Made by a program: the position numbers and the translations under genes. From contig CM057462.1 of the NCBI GenBank assembly GCA_030035585.1, positions 140,456,734 through 140,520,733 of the forward strand: a stretch of 64,000 nt of DNA, read 5' to 3'. The notes under the pieces are model-generated. The model had not been told where the DNA came from. It saw only the letters and a list, made by a program, of their open reading frames with translations, and did not search any database. The stretch is from Dugong dugon (lineage: Eukaryota; Chordata; Mammalia; Sirenia; Dugongidae). Below, one piece after another: positions 23,994 through 36,046 of the stretch. Each line of letters starts with the position of its first letter. The stretch's first letter is position 1.

Positions 23994-24690
23994 TGTACTA
24001 GTTTCCAATAGCCGCCCTAACAAATTACCACAAACTTGGTGGCTTAAAACAACACACATTTATTCTCTTACAGTTCTGGAGATCAGGTGTCCGAAATTAG
24101 TTTCACTAGGGAAAAGTCAAGGTGTTGGCTGGGCTGTGCTCCCTCTGGCAACCCATGGGGAGAATCTGTTTCCTTGTCTTTTCAAACTTCTAGAGCTGCA
24201 TGCCCTGCCACATAGTTTCTTCTCTCTCTGACTTTGCTTTCCTGCCTCTACTGCTACTTGTTTCATCCACATGGCCTTCTTCTCTTCTCTGTCAAATCTC
24301 TGTGTCTCCTTCTTATAAGGGCATCTATGATTATGTTTGGGGCCCACCTGGATAATCCAGAATTATCACCCCATTTCTAGATCCTAAATTTAATCACATG
24401 TGCAAAGTCATTTTTCATTTAAGGTAATACTCATGGATTTCAAGAATGAAGCCCATTGCCATTGAGTCGATATTGACTCACAGTGACAATATAGGACAGA
24501 GTAGAACTGCCCCATAGAGTTTCCAAGGCTGTAATATTTAAAGAAGCAGACTGTCGCATATTTCTCCCACAGAGCAGCTGAAACAGCTGACCTTTCAGTT
24601 AGGAGCCAAGTGCTTTAACCACTGTGCCACCAGGGCTCAATTTTTAAGATAGGACCTGGATATCTTTGGGGGCCATTATTCAGCCCATCA
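23994..24690 (-). mobile_element. MLT1-type (ERVL-MaLR) LTR, interrupted by a SINE
   Basis: Read on the plus strand: tgtactagtttccaatagcc, taccacaaacttggtggct, tacagttctggagatcagg, then the ataagggcatctatgatt and ttcagcccatca ends. This is the reverse of the MLT1 order TG...CA, with the aataaa-side half first. The SINE at 24451-24638 splits its 5' part. No convincing 5-bp duplication remains, consistent with age. No internal retroviral sequence is attached. Confidence 0.85.
24451..24638 (-). mobile_element. AfroSINE inserted in the MLT1 LTR
   Basis: gcccattgccattgagtcga through the complement of the gagccctggtggcacagtgg head. Contains the aagaagcagactgtcgca module of the longer subtype. Confidence 0.9.
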
Positions 24691-24728
24691 TGCTGGTCAA
24701 GATACGTTATATTAAGAATTATTAGCCC

Positions 24729-26369
24729 TCTTCCGAGCAACATGGCACTATAGACAGTAGCACCATGCTGTCCCTCCACAGCAAAGATCTGAAAAACTAA
24801 GTCAAACAGAAAACACACTTCAATACTGAAACCCTAAGCATCAGATGGAGAGATAAAAGCTCAGCCAAGCACTGAGTGGAATAAGAAACTGACAGAGAAC
24901 AAAGAATGAGGAGAGATATGTGCAGAGGTCCTCTTTCAGTTACCGCACCATGGATCTGCCATCTTGGACTCCTATCAGAGATCGGCAAACAGTGGGTATA
25001 AGAAAGCAGCTTCACAGAGTTTCCAGCAGGAGACAGAACAACTGGGTAATCAGTGATATATTCTTTCTGAACCCCACCCTTCTTCACCTTCACTTGGCCT
25101 CCTCTGCTTCCTACGGCCACGGTCTTTTTGGCTGGAAAGCACCAGCTTCACCCCGGTGTCCTGCACTGGCCGGCTACCTAAGTGTCATTTGTTGGCTGCT
25201 GGTGTTGCTTTTTTCCACTTCGTTAGATTTCTTCCTTATCTCCCACCACCTCCTCCTCCTTTGTCTCAAATACTTGTGTGCCATCTTTGCTTCTTCCTGA
25301 AAAGCTGGGAGACACCACTGGACTGTGAAACTGCTTCCTGATGCATGCAGCCATGCTGGTGGGATCCCTGGGGCTTTTTTTTTTGTTTCTTTGTTTGTTT
25401 GTTCTGATTTATTCTGTTTTGATTTGTTTGTTTGTCTGTCTTCTTTTTCTTTTCTCAGCTTGGGAGCCCTTTTTAGCCAGGCAGTAGTGTGCAGCTTAGA
25501 AGGTACTCCCTTACTCTGCACAGATGCAGAATGACATCCCTGGGGGGCATTTCTGTTTTCTTGTTTTTTGGGTTTTTTATTTGTTTCTTTGTTTTATTTT
25601 CTTCTCTCTTGTTTTCCCTTTCTGTCTTTCTTCAGTTCCAGTTTCTCATATCCCTATACTTACCTACTCTTCCTGTCTACTAAATAATTGGCACTGTGTG
25701 ACACCACCATCCCTTCTAGCCAGGCTGTACTTCACGGCCTGGGAGCAACTTCCCCACTCCTCACAGCTGCACTGGAGGAATCCCTGGGGGCTTTTTTTTT
25801 CCTCTAATTTTTATTTATTTATTTTTTTTGGCCGTTTTTCTTTCTTTTTCTTTTTTCCTTTTTGTTTTTCTCCATTTCACAGTCTCTCATCTCTCCACTC
25901 CAACAGCAAACTCCCTTAGCACTCTTTTTTGTTTGTTTGTTTGTATGCAGGTTTTTGGTTCCTGTTCCTCTCTCCTCTTTCCCATACCTATGTTAGATCC
26001 ACACATCACAATCTTCCCACTCCTTCCTGCCTGTCTATACCATGTGCTGAATGTCACACCCCTACTCAGCACAGGCACTTCCTACCAGAACCTGCCCTTC
26101 ACTGATTCCCGGCCCACCCTGTCAGCCCAAGAATGTGCTACATACAACTTATTCCAGCAACTCCCCTTCAGCTAGACCTGTCCTGCTGTACCATACCTGA
26201 GTGACTTACTCTGCCCGTTGGAGAAGAAGGTGAAAACTGTCTTACCCACAGACAAGGAAACAAGTAAGAACTCACAGCCCACCTGCTCAGACATAACCAA
26301 ATAAAACAAAAATGCAGGAAAAAAAAACAAACAAATCTACAGTCAATAAAAAATGCAAATAACTCCTGA
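24729..26369 (+). promoter_or_regulatory. L1 group B 5'UTR / internal promoter region
   Basis: 1.6 kb with a YY1-type AACATGGC at 24739. Three imperfect blocks each end in tccctgg plus a G run and then a T-rich stretch (25365, 25537 and 25781). The corresponding 5'UTR at 61.7-63.2 kb has only two such blocks. Leu/Phe-rich frames across the T-rich parts are not credible genes. Confidence 0.75.
24739..24748 (+). promoter_or_regulatory. YY1-type site at L1 5' end
   Basis: AACATGGCAC starts at the 11th base of the element, matching the placement of YY1 sites in other L1 families. Inferred, not tested. Confidence 0.5.
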
Positions 26370-27415
26370 ATGCCCTGTAGACAGCAGAAAATATAAAAAC
26401 ATATATTAAAAAAGGACAGGATAGTTCAAGTAGATGTCCAAAATAAAATACCAGATGACTTTCCAGTAGAAGAAAAGACACTAGAACTACCAGCTATCTG
26501 ATAGGGAATTCAAATCTATAATACTCAGAATTATCCAAGAGTTGAAGCAAAAAGCAGACAAAAATGAGGAAAAAATAGACAAATTCATGGAAAGGGCAGA
26601 CAAATTCATGGAAAATTCAAAGAAAAAATGGAAGAATTCAAGAAAATAATACAGGAACAAAATGCTAAAATCAATTCACAACTGGAAATCATACAAAACA
26701 ACAGTTGGAAATCCAAAAGATAAACAGCAAGATTTCAGAAATGGACAGTGTCATAGAAGGGCTGAGGCACAGGTTTGAAATGATGGAAGACAGTATCACC
26801 GAAATTGAAGACAAACACTTGGATACAACTCTGAGGAAAAAAAAAACAGAAAAAAAGAATGAAGAAAAATGAATAAACGTGGGATATAATAAAAACCAAA
26901 AATCTGCAAATGATTGGAGTTCCAGAACAGGAGGAGAAAACAGAAAACACAGAGATAATCACTGAAGAATTGCTGACAGAAAATTTCCCCAATCGTGAAA
27001 GATGAAAAGATGACTACACAAGAAGCTCAATGAACCCCATATAGGATAGACCCCAAAAGAAAATCACCAAGGCATATCATAATCACACTTCCTAAAACCA
27101 AAGCCAAACAAAGAATCCTGAAAACAGCTCAAGAAAAACAAAAAGTCACATGCAGAGGAAAAACAACAAGACTAAGCTCAGATTATTTGGCAAAAACCAT
27201 GCAGGCAAGAAGGCAATTCGATGACATATATAAAACCTTGAAAAAAAAAATTTTCCAGCCAAGAATAATACATTTCATTCAAATATGATGATGACATTAG
27301 GACATCTCCAGATAAACAGAAAGTAAGGGAATATGTAAATGCCAAACCAAACTTACAAGAACTATTAAAGGGAGTCCTTAGATCTGAGAACAAACAACAT
27401 CAGACCATAGGCTGA
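26370..27415 (+). pseudogene. L1 ORF1 (RNA-binding protein), degraded
   Basis: Starts at the ATG at 26370 (MPCRQQKI), aligned with MPQRQQKISK of the copy at 63166, but codon 9 is TAA. Recognisable parts in order: Lys/Glu-rich coiled coil (ELKQKADKNEEKIDKFM near 26540), ISEMDSV near 26736, a relic of the RRM, then the C-terminal words PKRKSPRHIIIT and ETMQARRQ, ending GVLRSENKQHQTIG with TGA at 27413-27415. The span is 1046 bp (~348 codons), normal for ORF1. Poly(A) slippage near 26830 and 27240 causes frameshifts. Confidence 0.82.
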
Positions 27416-27834
27416 CTCTATGATGCAGGATTGTACCAGCCAGATACCAGCTAGGAAATGAACTCTCAAGGACTACCCAAAACCAAAAGGATTACAACAG
27501 GGAACCAGAGAGGTTAATCTGTAAGTGACAACAACATCAGAACAATAAAAGAGGCAATAAACAGTGTAGGTATAGAACCTTCTAATGGAGATGAAGGCAA
27601 GGCAATACCAAGTAATAATAGACTGCTTCAAACCTAGGAAGAGAAGGGTAAATTTTAAGGTAACCACAAAGAAATTTAACTGACCTACTCATCAAAATAA
27701 AGAGGAAAAACATAAAGTCTCAGTAAAAACAAAAGAAATGAAAAAAAATTCAAAAACAAAAGGAAATCAACACAGGAGAGTAATTTGGAACAAAGAAAAT
27801 GTCAGCACCACAAAAAAAAAAAAAAAACTACAAA

Positions 27835-30800
27835 ATGTAAGCAACAAACTCACACCTATCAATAATTACACTGAAAGTAAGCAGCCTAAATGCACCCATA
27901 GACAGAGAGTGATAGAATGGAGAAAAAAACAGGTTCAATCAATATGCTGTCTACAAGAGACAAACCTTAGAAACAAAGATGTAAATTTATTAAAAACCAA
28001 AGGATGCAAAAAAATATATCAAACAAACAGCTACCAAAAAAGAGCAGAACTGACAAAACTAATCTCAGATAAAATAGACTTTAAAACAAAATCCACCATA
28101 AAAGACAAAGAAGAACACTATATAATGATTAAGGGAACAATCCATCATGAAGACAAAACCATAATAAACATCTACCCACTGAATGACAGGACTCCTGAAT
28201 ACATAAAACAAACTCTAACAGCACTGAAAAGAGACTTCAACACATCACCCTCAGTACAGGACAGAACATCTAGAAGGAAACTCAGCAAAGATACAGAAGA
28301 CCTAAAGGGCACAATCAGCCAACATAGACATATATAGAACACTCCACCCAACAGCTGCAAAGTACATATTCTTTTCCAATGCACGTGGAACGTTCTCCAG
28401 AATAGACCACATTTTAGGCCACAGAACAATCCTCAACAAGATACAAAGTGTTGAGATAATACAAAGTATCTTCTCTGACCAGGATGCCATCAAGGTAGAA
28501 ACTAACAACAGATAGAGAAAGAAAAAAAAAAATCAATTACATGGAAACTTAATAACATGCTGCTTACACATCACTGAGTAATAGAAGAAATCAAAGATGG
28601 AATCAAAAAATTCCTAGAATGAAAACACATCATACCAAAACCTTTGGGACACCACAAAGGCAGTCCTCAGAGGACAATTTATAGCAATAGATGTACACAT
28701 CAGAAAGGAAGAAAGGGACAAAATCAAAACATTAACTGCACAACTTCAACAAATAGAAGGAGAACAGCAAAAAAATCCCTCAGCCACTAGAAGAAAGGAA
28801 ATAGTAAATTTCAGAGCAGAAATAAATGAAATAGAGAATAGAAAAACAATAGAAAGAATCAACAAAACCCAAAGTTAGTTCTGTGAAAGGATCAATAAAA
28901 TCAAAAAAAATACTGGCCAGACTGACAAAAGAAACACAGGAGAGGATGCAAATAATCCAAATAATAAATTAAATGGGGCCATGACAACAGACCCAATTAA
29001 AATTAAAAGGATTATAAAAGAGTATTATGAAACACTATACGCCAACAAATTTGAAAACCTGGAGGGAATGGATAAATTTTTAGAAACCCACTACCTATAC
29101 AAACTACAACAAAGTGATGTTGAATATCTGAACAGACCCATAACAAGAGAAGAGATTGAAAAGGTAAGATAAAAATTCCCAACAAAAAAAAGAAAACCCT
29201 GGCACAGATGACTTCAGTGGAGAGTTCTACCAAACATTCAGAAAAGCTTATATCAGTGCATCAGTGCTACTCAAACTATTTCAGAACACAGAAAAGAAAC
29301 TGAGGCTTCTGAATTCATTCTATGCAGCCAGCATAACCCTGATACCCAAACCAGGCAGAGACGCCACAAAAAAAGAAAATTACAGACCAATATCTCTCAT
29401 GAATATAGAAGTAAAAATTCTCAACAAAACTCTAGCCAGTAGAATTCAGCATAGTATCAAAACAATAAGATACCACAACTAAGTAGGATTCATACCAGGT
29501 ATGCAAGGATGGTTCAACATTAGAAAATCAATCAACATAGTCCACCACATAAATAAAAGGAAAGAAAAGAATCACATGATCATCTCAACTGACACAGAAA
29601 ATGCATTCAACAAAGTCCAACACCCATTCCTGATAAAAACTCTCAATAAAATAGGTATAGAAGGGAAATTTCTCAACACAATAAAGGGCATCTATGCAAA
29701 ACCAATGGCCAACCTCATTCTTAATGGAGAAAGGCTGAAAACATTCCCCTTGAGAACAGGAACAAGAAAAGGATGCCCTTTATCTTCACTCCTATTTAAC
29801 ATAGTCCTAACTTGAGCAATAAGGCAAGAAAAAGAAAAAAGGGCATCCAGATTGGTAATGAAGAGGGTGAACTGTCCCTGTTTGTGGATGATATGATACT
29901 ATACATAGAAAACCCTAAAGGAGAAAACTACTGTAACTAATAGAAAGATTCAGCAGGGTAGCAGGATACAAGATAAACATACAAAAATCGGTTGGATCCC
30001 TAAACACCAATAAAGAGAAAGACGAAAAGGAAATCAGGAAAACAATAACATGTATAATAGTCCCTAAAAAAATAAAATACTTAGGAATAAATCTAACCAG
30101 GGATGTAAAAGACATATTAAAACAAAACTGCAAAACACTACTGCAAGAAACCCAAACGGATCTACATAAAAGGAAAAACATACCATGCTCGTGGATAGAT
30201 AGACTCAACATAGTGAAAAATGACAATTCTACCCAAGCAATTTAGAAATACTATGCAATCCCAATCCAGATATGAACAACATTCTTTAAAGAGATGTAAA
30301 AACTATCATTAACTTTATATGTAAAGGGAAGAAGCCCCGAATAAGTACAGCACTACTGAAGAAGAAGAATAAAGTTGGAGGACTCACATTACCTGACCTC
30401 AGAACTACTATACAGCTATGGTAGTCAAAACAGTCTAGATGAACACAGATGTAAATCCATCTACCTATGTTCACTTGATCTTCGACAAGGGCCCAAACTC
30501 CATCAAATGGGGAAAAGACAGTCTTTTTAACAAATGGTGCTGGCCAAACTGGATGTCCATCTGCAAAAAAATGAAACAGGAACCATACCTCACACCATAC
30601 ACAAAAAACTAATTCAACTGAAAGGATACTGGAGAAACCCTGAGAGTATGGCCCCCAGACACCCTTTTAGCTCAGTGGTGAAGTCATTTCCAAGGTTCAC
30701 TGTTCAGCAGGGGAGTGGACAGCCCCATAAAACCAAATCGGACTAATGAGGCACTGCAGTCCAGGGACATGGACTAGAAAGCAGAAGGGGACAGGAAAGC

Positions 30801-32134
30801 TGGTGATAGGGAGTCCAAGGTTGAGTAACGATAGTGTTGATGTGTTGTGAAGTTGTTAACCATTGTCATAGGGCAACGTGTACTGACTGTTTAATGAGAA
30901 ACTATTTTGTTCTGTAAACCTTCATCTAAAGTGAGAATAGCAGCACAATTAGAAGAGCGTGGTCGATGTCACTGAACTGTACATATTGAGATTTTTGAAA
31001 TGGTGTATCTTTGGCTATGTTTATTTTCACCAAAGAAAAAAGAAAAAAAAAGGTCGAGAAGGGAGAGGGTTGACATGTCGTGGGATTGTTAACCAATGTC
31101 ATAAAACAATATGTGTACTACTGTTTCATGAGAAACTATTTGTTCCGTAAACCTTCACCTAAAGTACAATTAAAAAAAAAAAAAAACTAATTCAAAATGA
31201 ATCAAAGACCTAACTATAAAGCCAGAAATTATAAAGTTCATAGAAGAAAAAACAGAATCAATGCTAGAGTCCTAATGCACAGCATTAATAGGATACAAAC
31301 CATAAGCAACAACACACAAACTCCAGAATATAAGCTAGACATCTGGGAATTTCTAAAAATTAAACACTTAAGCTAATCAAAAGACTTCACCAAAAGAATA
31401 AAAAGAGAACCTATAGACTGGGAAAAAAATTTTTGGACAGTACAAGTCAGACAACGGTCTAATCTCCATAATCTACAAGAAAATCCAACACCTCTACAAC
31501 AAAAAGACAAATAATCCAATCAAAAATTGGTCAAAGGAAATGAACAGACACTTCACCAAAGAAGACATTCAAGCGGCCAACAGACACATGAGGAAATGCT
31601 CATGATCACTAGCCATTAGAGAAATGCAAATTAAAACCACAATGAGATGCCATCTCACCCCGGCATTACTGACAAGAATGAAAAACACTGGAAATAATAA
31701 ATGTTGGAGAGGCTGCTGGGAGATAGGAACTCATGCACTGCTGGTGGGAATGCATAGTGATATAACCATTTTGGAAAATGATATGACGCTTCCTTAGAAA
31801 GCTAGAAATAGAGATACCATACTAGCCAGTATTCCCAGTCATAGAAATATATCCTAGAGAAGTAAACGCCGTCACACGAATAGACATATGCACACCCATG
31901 TTCATTGCAGCATTGTTCACAATAGCAAAAAGATGGAAAAAACCTAGATTCCCATCAACAGATGAATGGATAAACAAACCATGGTACATACACACAATGG
32001 AGTACTACGCAACAATAAAGAACACTAATCAATCTGTGAAGCATCTCATAACATGAATGAAACTGGAGGACATTATGCTGAGTGAAATAAGTCAATCACA
32101 AAAGGACAAATATTGTATGAGACCTGTACTGTGA
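27835..32134 (+). pseudogene. L1 ORF2 (endonuclease-reverse transcriptase), degraded and split by a nested L1
   Basis: Aligned start at ATG 27835, followed at once by TAA; downstream TNSHLSIITL matches the usual N-terminus. Endonuclease: SICCLQETNL near 27945, then DKIDFKTKSTIKDKEEHYIMIKG-type sequence near 28070. Reverse transcriptase: [10 protein letters not shown] near 29334, [12 protein letters not shown] near 29501, [12 protein letters not shown] near 29773. The catalytic box at 29881-29892 reads FVDD rather than FADD. A truncated L1 interrupts it at 30618-31180. It ends KDKYCMRPVL with TGA at 32132-32134. The span without the insert is ~3.72 kb, about 100 bp short of a normal ORF2. Confidence 0.88.
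30603..31195 (+). mobile_element. Nested, 5'-truncated L1 3'UTR with 15-bp target-site duplication
   Basis: The insert 30618-31180 is group B L1 3'UTR only, flanked by identical aaaaaactaattcaa at 30603-30617 and 31181-31195. ORF2 homology stops at the first copy and resumes at the second. The insert has the long, duplicated 3' tail: proximal end to 30930, middle module 30931-31052, second end 31053-31180. Confidence 0.95.
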
Positions 32135-33435
32135 AAACTCATGAGAAGTTTACACACAAAAAGTGACAATTTTTTGTTGGTTACCAGGGATGGAAGGGAT
32201 GGGGGGAAAACACTAAATAGGCAATAGGTAAGTGGTATCTTTGGTGAAGGGTGAGATAGTACACAATACTGGGGAAACCAGCACAACTTGTACAAGGAAA
32301 GGTCATGGAAGCTACATAGACACATCTAAACTCTCTGAGGGACTGAATTGCTGGGAAGAGGGCTGTGGGGACCATGGTCTCGGGGAACATCTAGCTCAAT
32401 TGGCATAACACAGTTTATAAAGACAATGTTCTACATTCCACCTTGGTGAGTAGCATCTGGGGTCTTAAAAGCCTTGAGAAACCATCTAAGAAACTCCACT
32501 GGTCTCACCCCTTCAGGAGCAAGGGAGAATGAAGAGAACAGGATACAATGAAAAGTTTAATCCAAAGGACTAATGAACCACAGCTACTACGGCCTCCCCC
32601 AGTCTGAGTCCAGTACAGCTAGATGGTGCCTGGCTACCACCACTGACTGCTCTGACCGGGATCACAACAGAGGGACCTGGACAGAGCTGGAGAAGGAAGT
32701 AGAACAGAATTCTAACTCACAAAAAAAGCCCAGATTTACTGGCCTGGGAGACTGGAGAAACCCCGAGAGTATGGCCCCCAGATACCCTTTTAGTTCAGCG
32801 GTAAAGTCACTCCCAAGGTTCACCGTTCAGCAGGGGATTGGACAGCCTCATAAAACCAAATGGGACTAATGAGGCACAGCAGTCCGGGACAAGGACTAGA
32901 AGGGAGGAGGGGATAGGAAAGCTGGTGATAGGGAGCCCAAGGTTGAGAAGGGGCAGTGTTGACATGTTGCGGGTTTGTTAAGCACTGTCTCTGGACATGT
33001 GTACTAACTGTTTAATGAGAAATTATTTGTTCTGTAAATCTTCATCTAAAGTACCAAAAAATAAAAGAATTATGTATGTGAGATCAAACTGACAACAGCA
33101 ACTCCGGGGGTTTGATAGAAGCCTATGGGGTAGTGAGTTGAAGATAATGGTGATAGAATAATTTGGAAAAGGATAGTGAGAATAGCAGCACAACTGGAAG
33201 AATGTAATTGATGTCACTGAAATGTACATGTAGAAATTTTTGAAATTGTATGTCTTTGGCTATGCATATTTTCACCAAAAAAAAAAAAAAGGTCCTCTAA
33301 GGTCTAGAAGGGAGAGTGTTGACATGTCATGGGGTTATTAACCAATGTCGTAAAACAATATGTGTACTGACTGTTTAATGAGAAACTATTTGTTCTGTAA
33401 ACCTTCATCTAAAGTACAATAAAAGTTTTTTTTTT
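32135..33435 (+). other. L1 group B 3'UTR, long form with duplicated tail
   Basis: A G-rich tract at 32188-32206 follows the ORF2 stop. The proximal tail ends cttcatctaaagtacc at 33055. A middle module (33056-33291) carries its own A run at 33278-33291. A second copy of the last ~125 bp of the proximal tail follows at 33298-33426. The middle module's end (ctgaaatgtacatgtagaaa, then ttttcaccaaaaa) resembles older mammalian L1 3' tails. Confidence 0.85.
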
Positions 33436-33447
33436 AATTATTAGCCC

Positions 33448-34652
33448 ATGACTGCACCAAAACTAAGTTTATTTTGATTCAGTTCTTCAGTTTTTATAAC
33501 AATGTCAGTCTGATTGGATTTAAATTTACAAAACTAATGTTTTCTCTGAAACTCAGATGATAATAAATCTGATTTATCAAATATTTTTAGAAAGTATTTA
33601 CTTCATCTACCACAGACCGAATTATCCTGTAGTTTACAACTTAAATTCCTGATGACTTCTACTGATTCATTTTTACGAAAACAAAACAAAATTTGCTAAT
33701 TATTTTCCTACATTCTACAAGGCAGATTGGCATCAAAGCTATATTTATTAACCAAGTGGTGAAATAAGACTAGAAACAATATTACCAACTTTCCTTCCTT
33801 TATCGTTAGGAGTACATTATTTTGGAGTCTTTTATTTTGCCTTTTTAAATTACATACAGTTTCATTTCATGCAGGAAAGAAATTACTGCCAGAAAGATGA
33901 ACACTTGCAACAATTTTAGGAAATGTATGTGGTTTTTCTGCATATTTCATAAGGATTTTAAGACTGATAAGAAGAAAAAAAAACCATGCTTCTACCTGAA
34001 CCACATATGAATTGAATATTGTTAATTCAAAATAAATATTTGACCACTTCTTACTGATTTAATACCTTTTAGGGTCTCTATTTGACATGTTTTTATTAGT
34101 AACCTAGAGAAAATTTTACAAAATAAATATGAAGTTATATTAAACATAAATCAAACTGCTATTACCTATACAATCACCCTTAGATATGTTACACAATACA
34201 TAAATATTTAAAGGAGAAATCTCCATACATAGATCCAGGGAAGTTAAGGTTCCTAGAGTATTGTGCCTTGTATAGTCAGACAATATATCTGTAATAATGG
34301 TTTCTACTGTGTTGAACACTGTGTAACAAAGTAAATTACTGCAGCAAAGTACCTTGCTACTGAAGATAGACAAACAATAATCTTTTAATTTAAAAACAAA
34401 CTTTCTTTGCTTCCAAGGGTTTATTAAGATCCCAGTAAGGCAATTATATCAAATCATCTTACCTAGAAAAGTACATAGATAAATCTCATTAAACAAAATC
34501 ATCTCCACTTTTTGAAGTAGCCTGGGAATGAACTGCATCATATTATCTCATTATTCATTCTTTAGTAAAACAAAATGAAATACGTTACAAATTCTTCTTA
34601 TTCAATTTCTCCACCATATTTATAGCACATATGTATGTGGTATTGAAGTATT
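33448..34652. other. Intergenic, nothing recognised
   Basis: AT-rich unique-looking sequence, no exon or clear repeat. Confidence 0.5.
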
Positions 34653-34866
34653 GAAGGAAGCCTGGTGGCAAAACGGTTAATCACTCGGAGGTGGCTAACC
34701 AAAAGGTTTGTGGTTTGAACCCATCTAGTGGCTCTGAGGTAGAAAGACTTGCTATCAGTTTCCACCCATAAAGAGTACAGCTTAGAAAACGCTATTGAGC
34801 AGTTGAGCTCTATCACATGGGGTCACTATGAGTTGAAAATCTACTTAATAGTATCTAACAACAATC
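34653..34866 (+). mobile_element. AfroSINE, diverged
   Basis: Head ggaagcctggtggcaaaacgg, B-box relic ggtttgaaccc, tail atctacttaatagtatc and caacaatcacaa. Confidence 0.85.
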
Positions 34867-35010
34867 ACAATATATGTGGTAATAAAATTTTAATAAAAAT
34901 ACAACAACTTCTGGAAAACAAACATTATTTTCACAGTTAAGCATAAAATAAAATAAAATTTGCCTAAGGCCAGATAGCACAATGGAAATAACTATAGATT
35001 ATATATACGT

Positions 35011-35139
35011 GGAGCCCTAGGGGCGTAGTGGTTAACAGCAGTTTGAATCTACCAGTCATTCTTTGGAAACCCTCTGAGGCAGTTCTACTCTGTCCTACAG
35101 GGTCACTATGAGTTAGAATTGACTTGATGGCAATGGTTT
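35011..35139 (+). mobile_element. AfroSINE with internal deletion
   Basis: ggagccctaggggcgtagtgg is followed almost directly by cagcagtttgaatct, so the segment between A-box and B-box is lost. Tail gaattgacttgatggcaatgg. Confidence 0.88.
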
Positions 35140-35309
35140 ATATATATACATATTATGTAGGTTTTAGTCCTGACTCTTCCATTTAGGAGTTATTTTAACT
35201 GAGAGAAAACGGTTGAGAATTATCACAAATATCTAGAAGGATAATTGTACAGTTGTGTTCATATCAAGACTATTTGTGCTGCCCAAGTTGGAGTTGAGTT
35301 GGAGGCAAT

Positions 35310-35800
35310 ATGTGTTTGTCCATTCATTCACTGAACACATTGTTTCATATTTATTAAGTTACTTCTAGGAATCAAACATTGTTCTAGGAACTGAGAATAC
35401 CTCAGTGAAAACAATATACAGACAATGATACTTGGAATTTACAATCTATCCGGTGTGTGTGAGGGTGGGAAAGAGAGAATAGCCCATAAATAAAATAAAT
35501 ACATAAGCCATGTGGTACATTAGAAAGCAATAAATGTTTGGAGAAAAATACAACAGACAAGGGAGAAAAGAACAACAGGAAATCTGAAAGTCAGGAAGGA
35601 GGACTGAAACTTAAAAGATGGAAAGAGAAGGCCTTAAGGGAATGATATTTTAACAAAGTGTAGTGGAAGGGAGCAACCCTTGTGGATATCTAAGGAAAGT
35701 AAATTTCCATTCAAAGACCCTTAGGCAGAAGGCATAGGAGCAGAGTACTGGGAGAGTAAGATTTAATCAAGCTGGGGTTACAAAGAAGTGAGAGCGGTAC
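35310..35800 (-). mobile_element. L2 LINE 3' end relic
   Basis: Plus-strand order: ttcattcactgaacacattg, ttctaggaactgagaatacc, aagagaaggccttaaggga, then ccttaggcagaaggcatagg. This is the reverse of the L2 3' region that ends in the ttgaatgaatgaa type of sequence. The boundary towards 36.5 kb is uncertain. Confidence 0.6.
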
Positions 35801-35981
35801 AAAAGAATTAAAGATATATGCAGGGAGTGATTATGATGTTTAACTATGAATTTAAGCCAATTAATGAGGGAGAAGGACTAGGAAGAAACATCTGGATATC
35901 TACTTCTGAGAAGCAGCCAATGATATCCATATGGATCACAATGGTCCAGTCTGTAACTAATCATGGGGATGGCCAGGAATG

Positions 35982-36046
35982 GGTAGTTTTTCATTCTGTT
36001 GTGCATAGGATCCCCATGAGTTGGGATTGATTTGACTGCAGCTAAT
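35982..36046 (+). mobile_element. AfroSINE tail fragment
   Basis: Only the 3' end: ctgttgtgcataggatcccc, atgagttgggattgatttga, ctgcagctaa. Confidence 0.55.

Larger units (their letters stand above)
24717..33447 (+). mobile_element. Full-length L1 LINE (group B), plus strand, with exact target-site duplication
   Basis: The insertion is 24729-33435, flanked by identical aattattagccc at 24717-24728 and 33436-33447. Order: 5'UTR 24729-26369, ORF1 26370-27415, ORF2 27835-32134 (with a 0.56-kb nested L1), 3'UTR 32135-33435. Without the nested copy and its duplication it is about 8.1 kb. Many stops and indels make it older and more decayed than the minus-strand L1. The 3' tail now reads ataaaag followed by T rather than a poly(A), suggesting tail decay. 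Confidence 0.93.

Noticed and set aside
25156-26175. Several Phe/Leu/Ser-rich frames, up to 131 codons
   Set aside because: Low-complexity translations of T-rich L1 5'UTR; the collinear copy at 62.1-63.0 kb does not preserve the same frames.
30534-30746. 70-codon frame running from L1 ORF2 into a different sequence, looking like a fusion gene
   Set aside because: The junction at 30617/30618 is the target-site duplication of a nested L1; the second half is 3'UTR.
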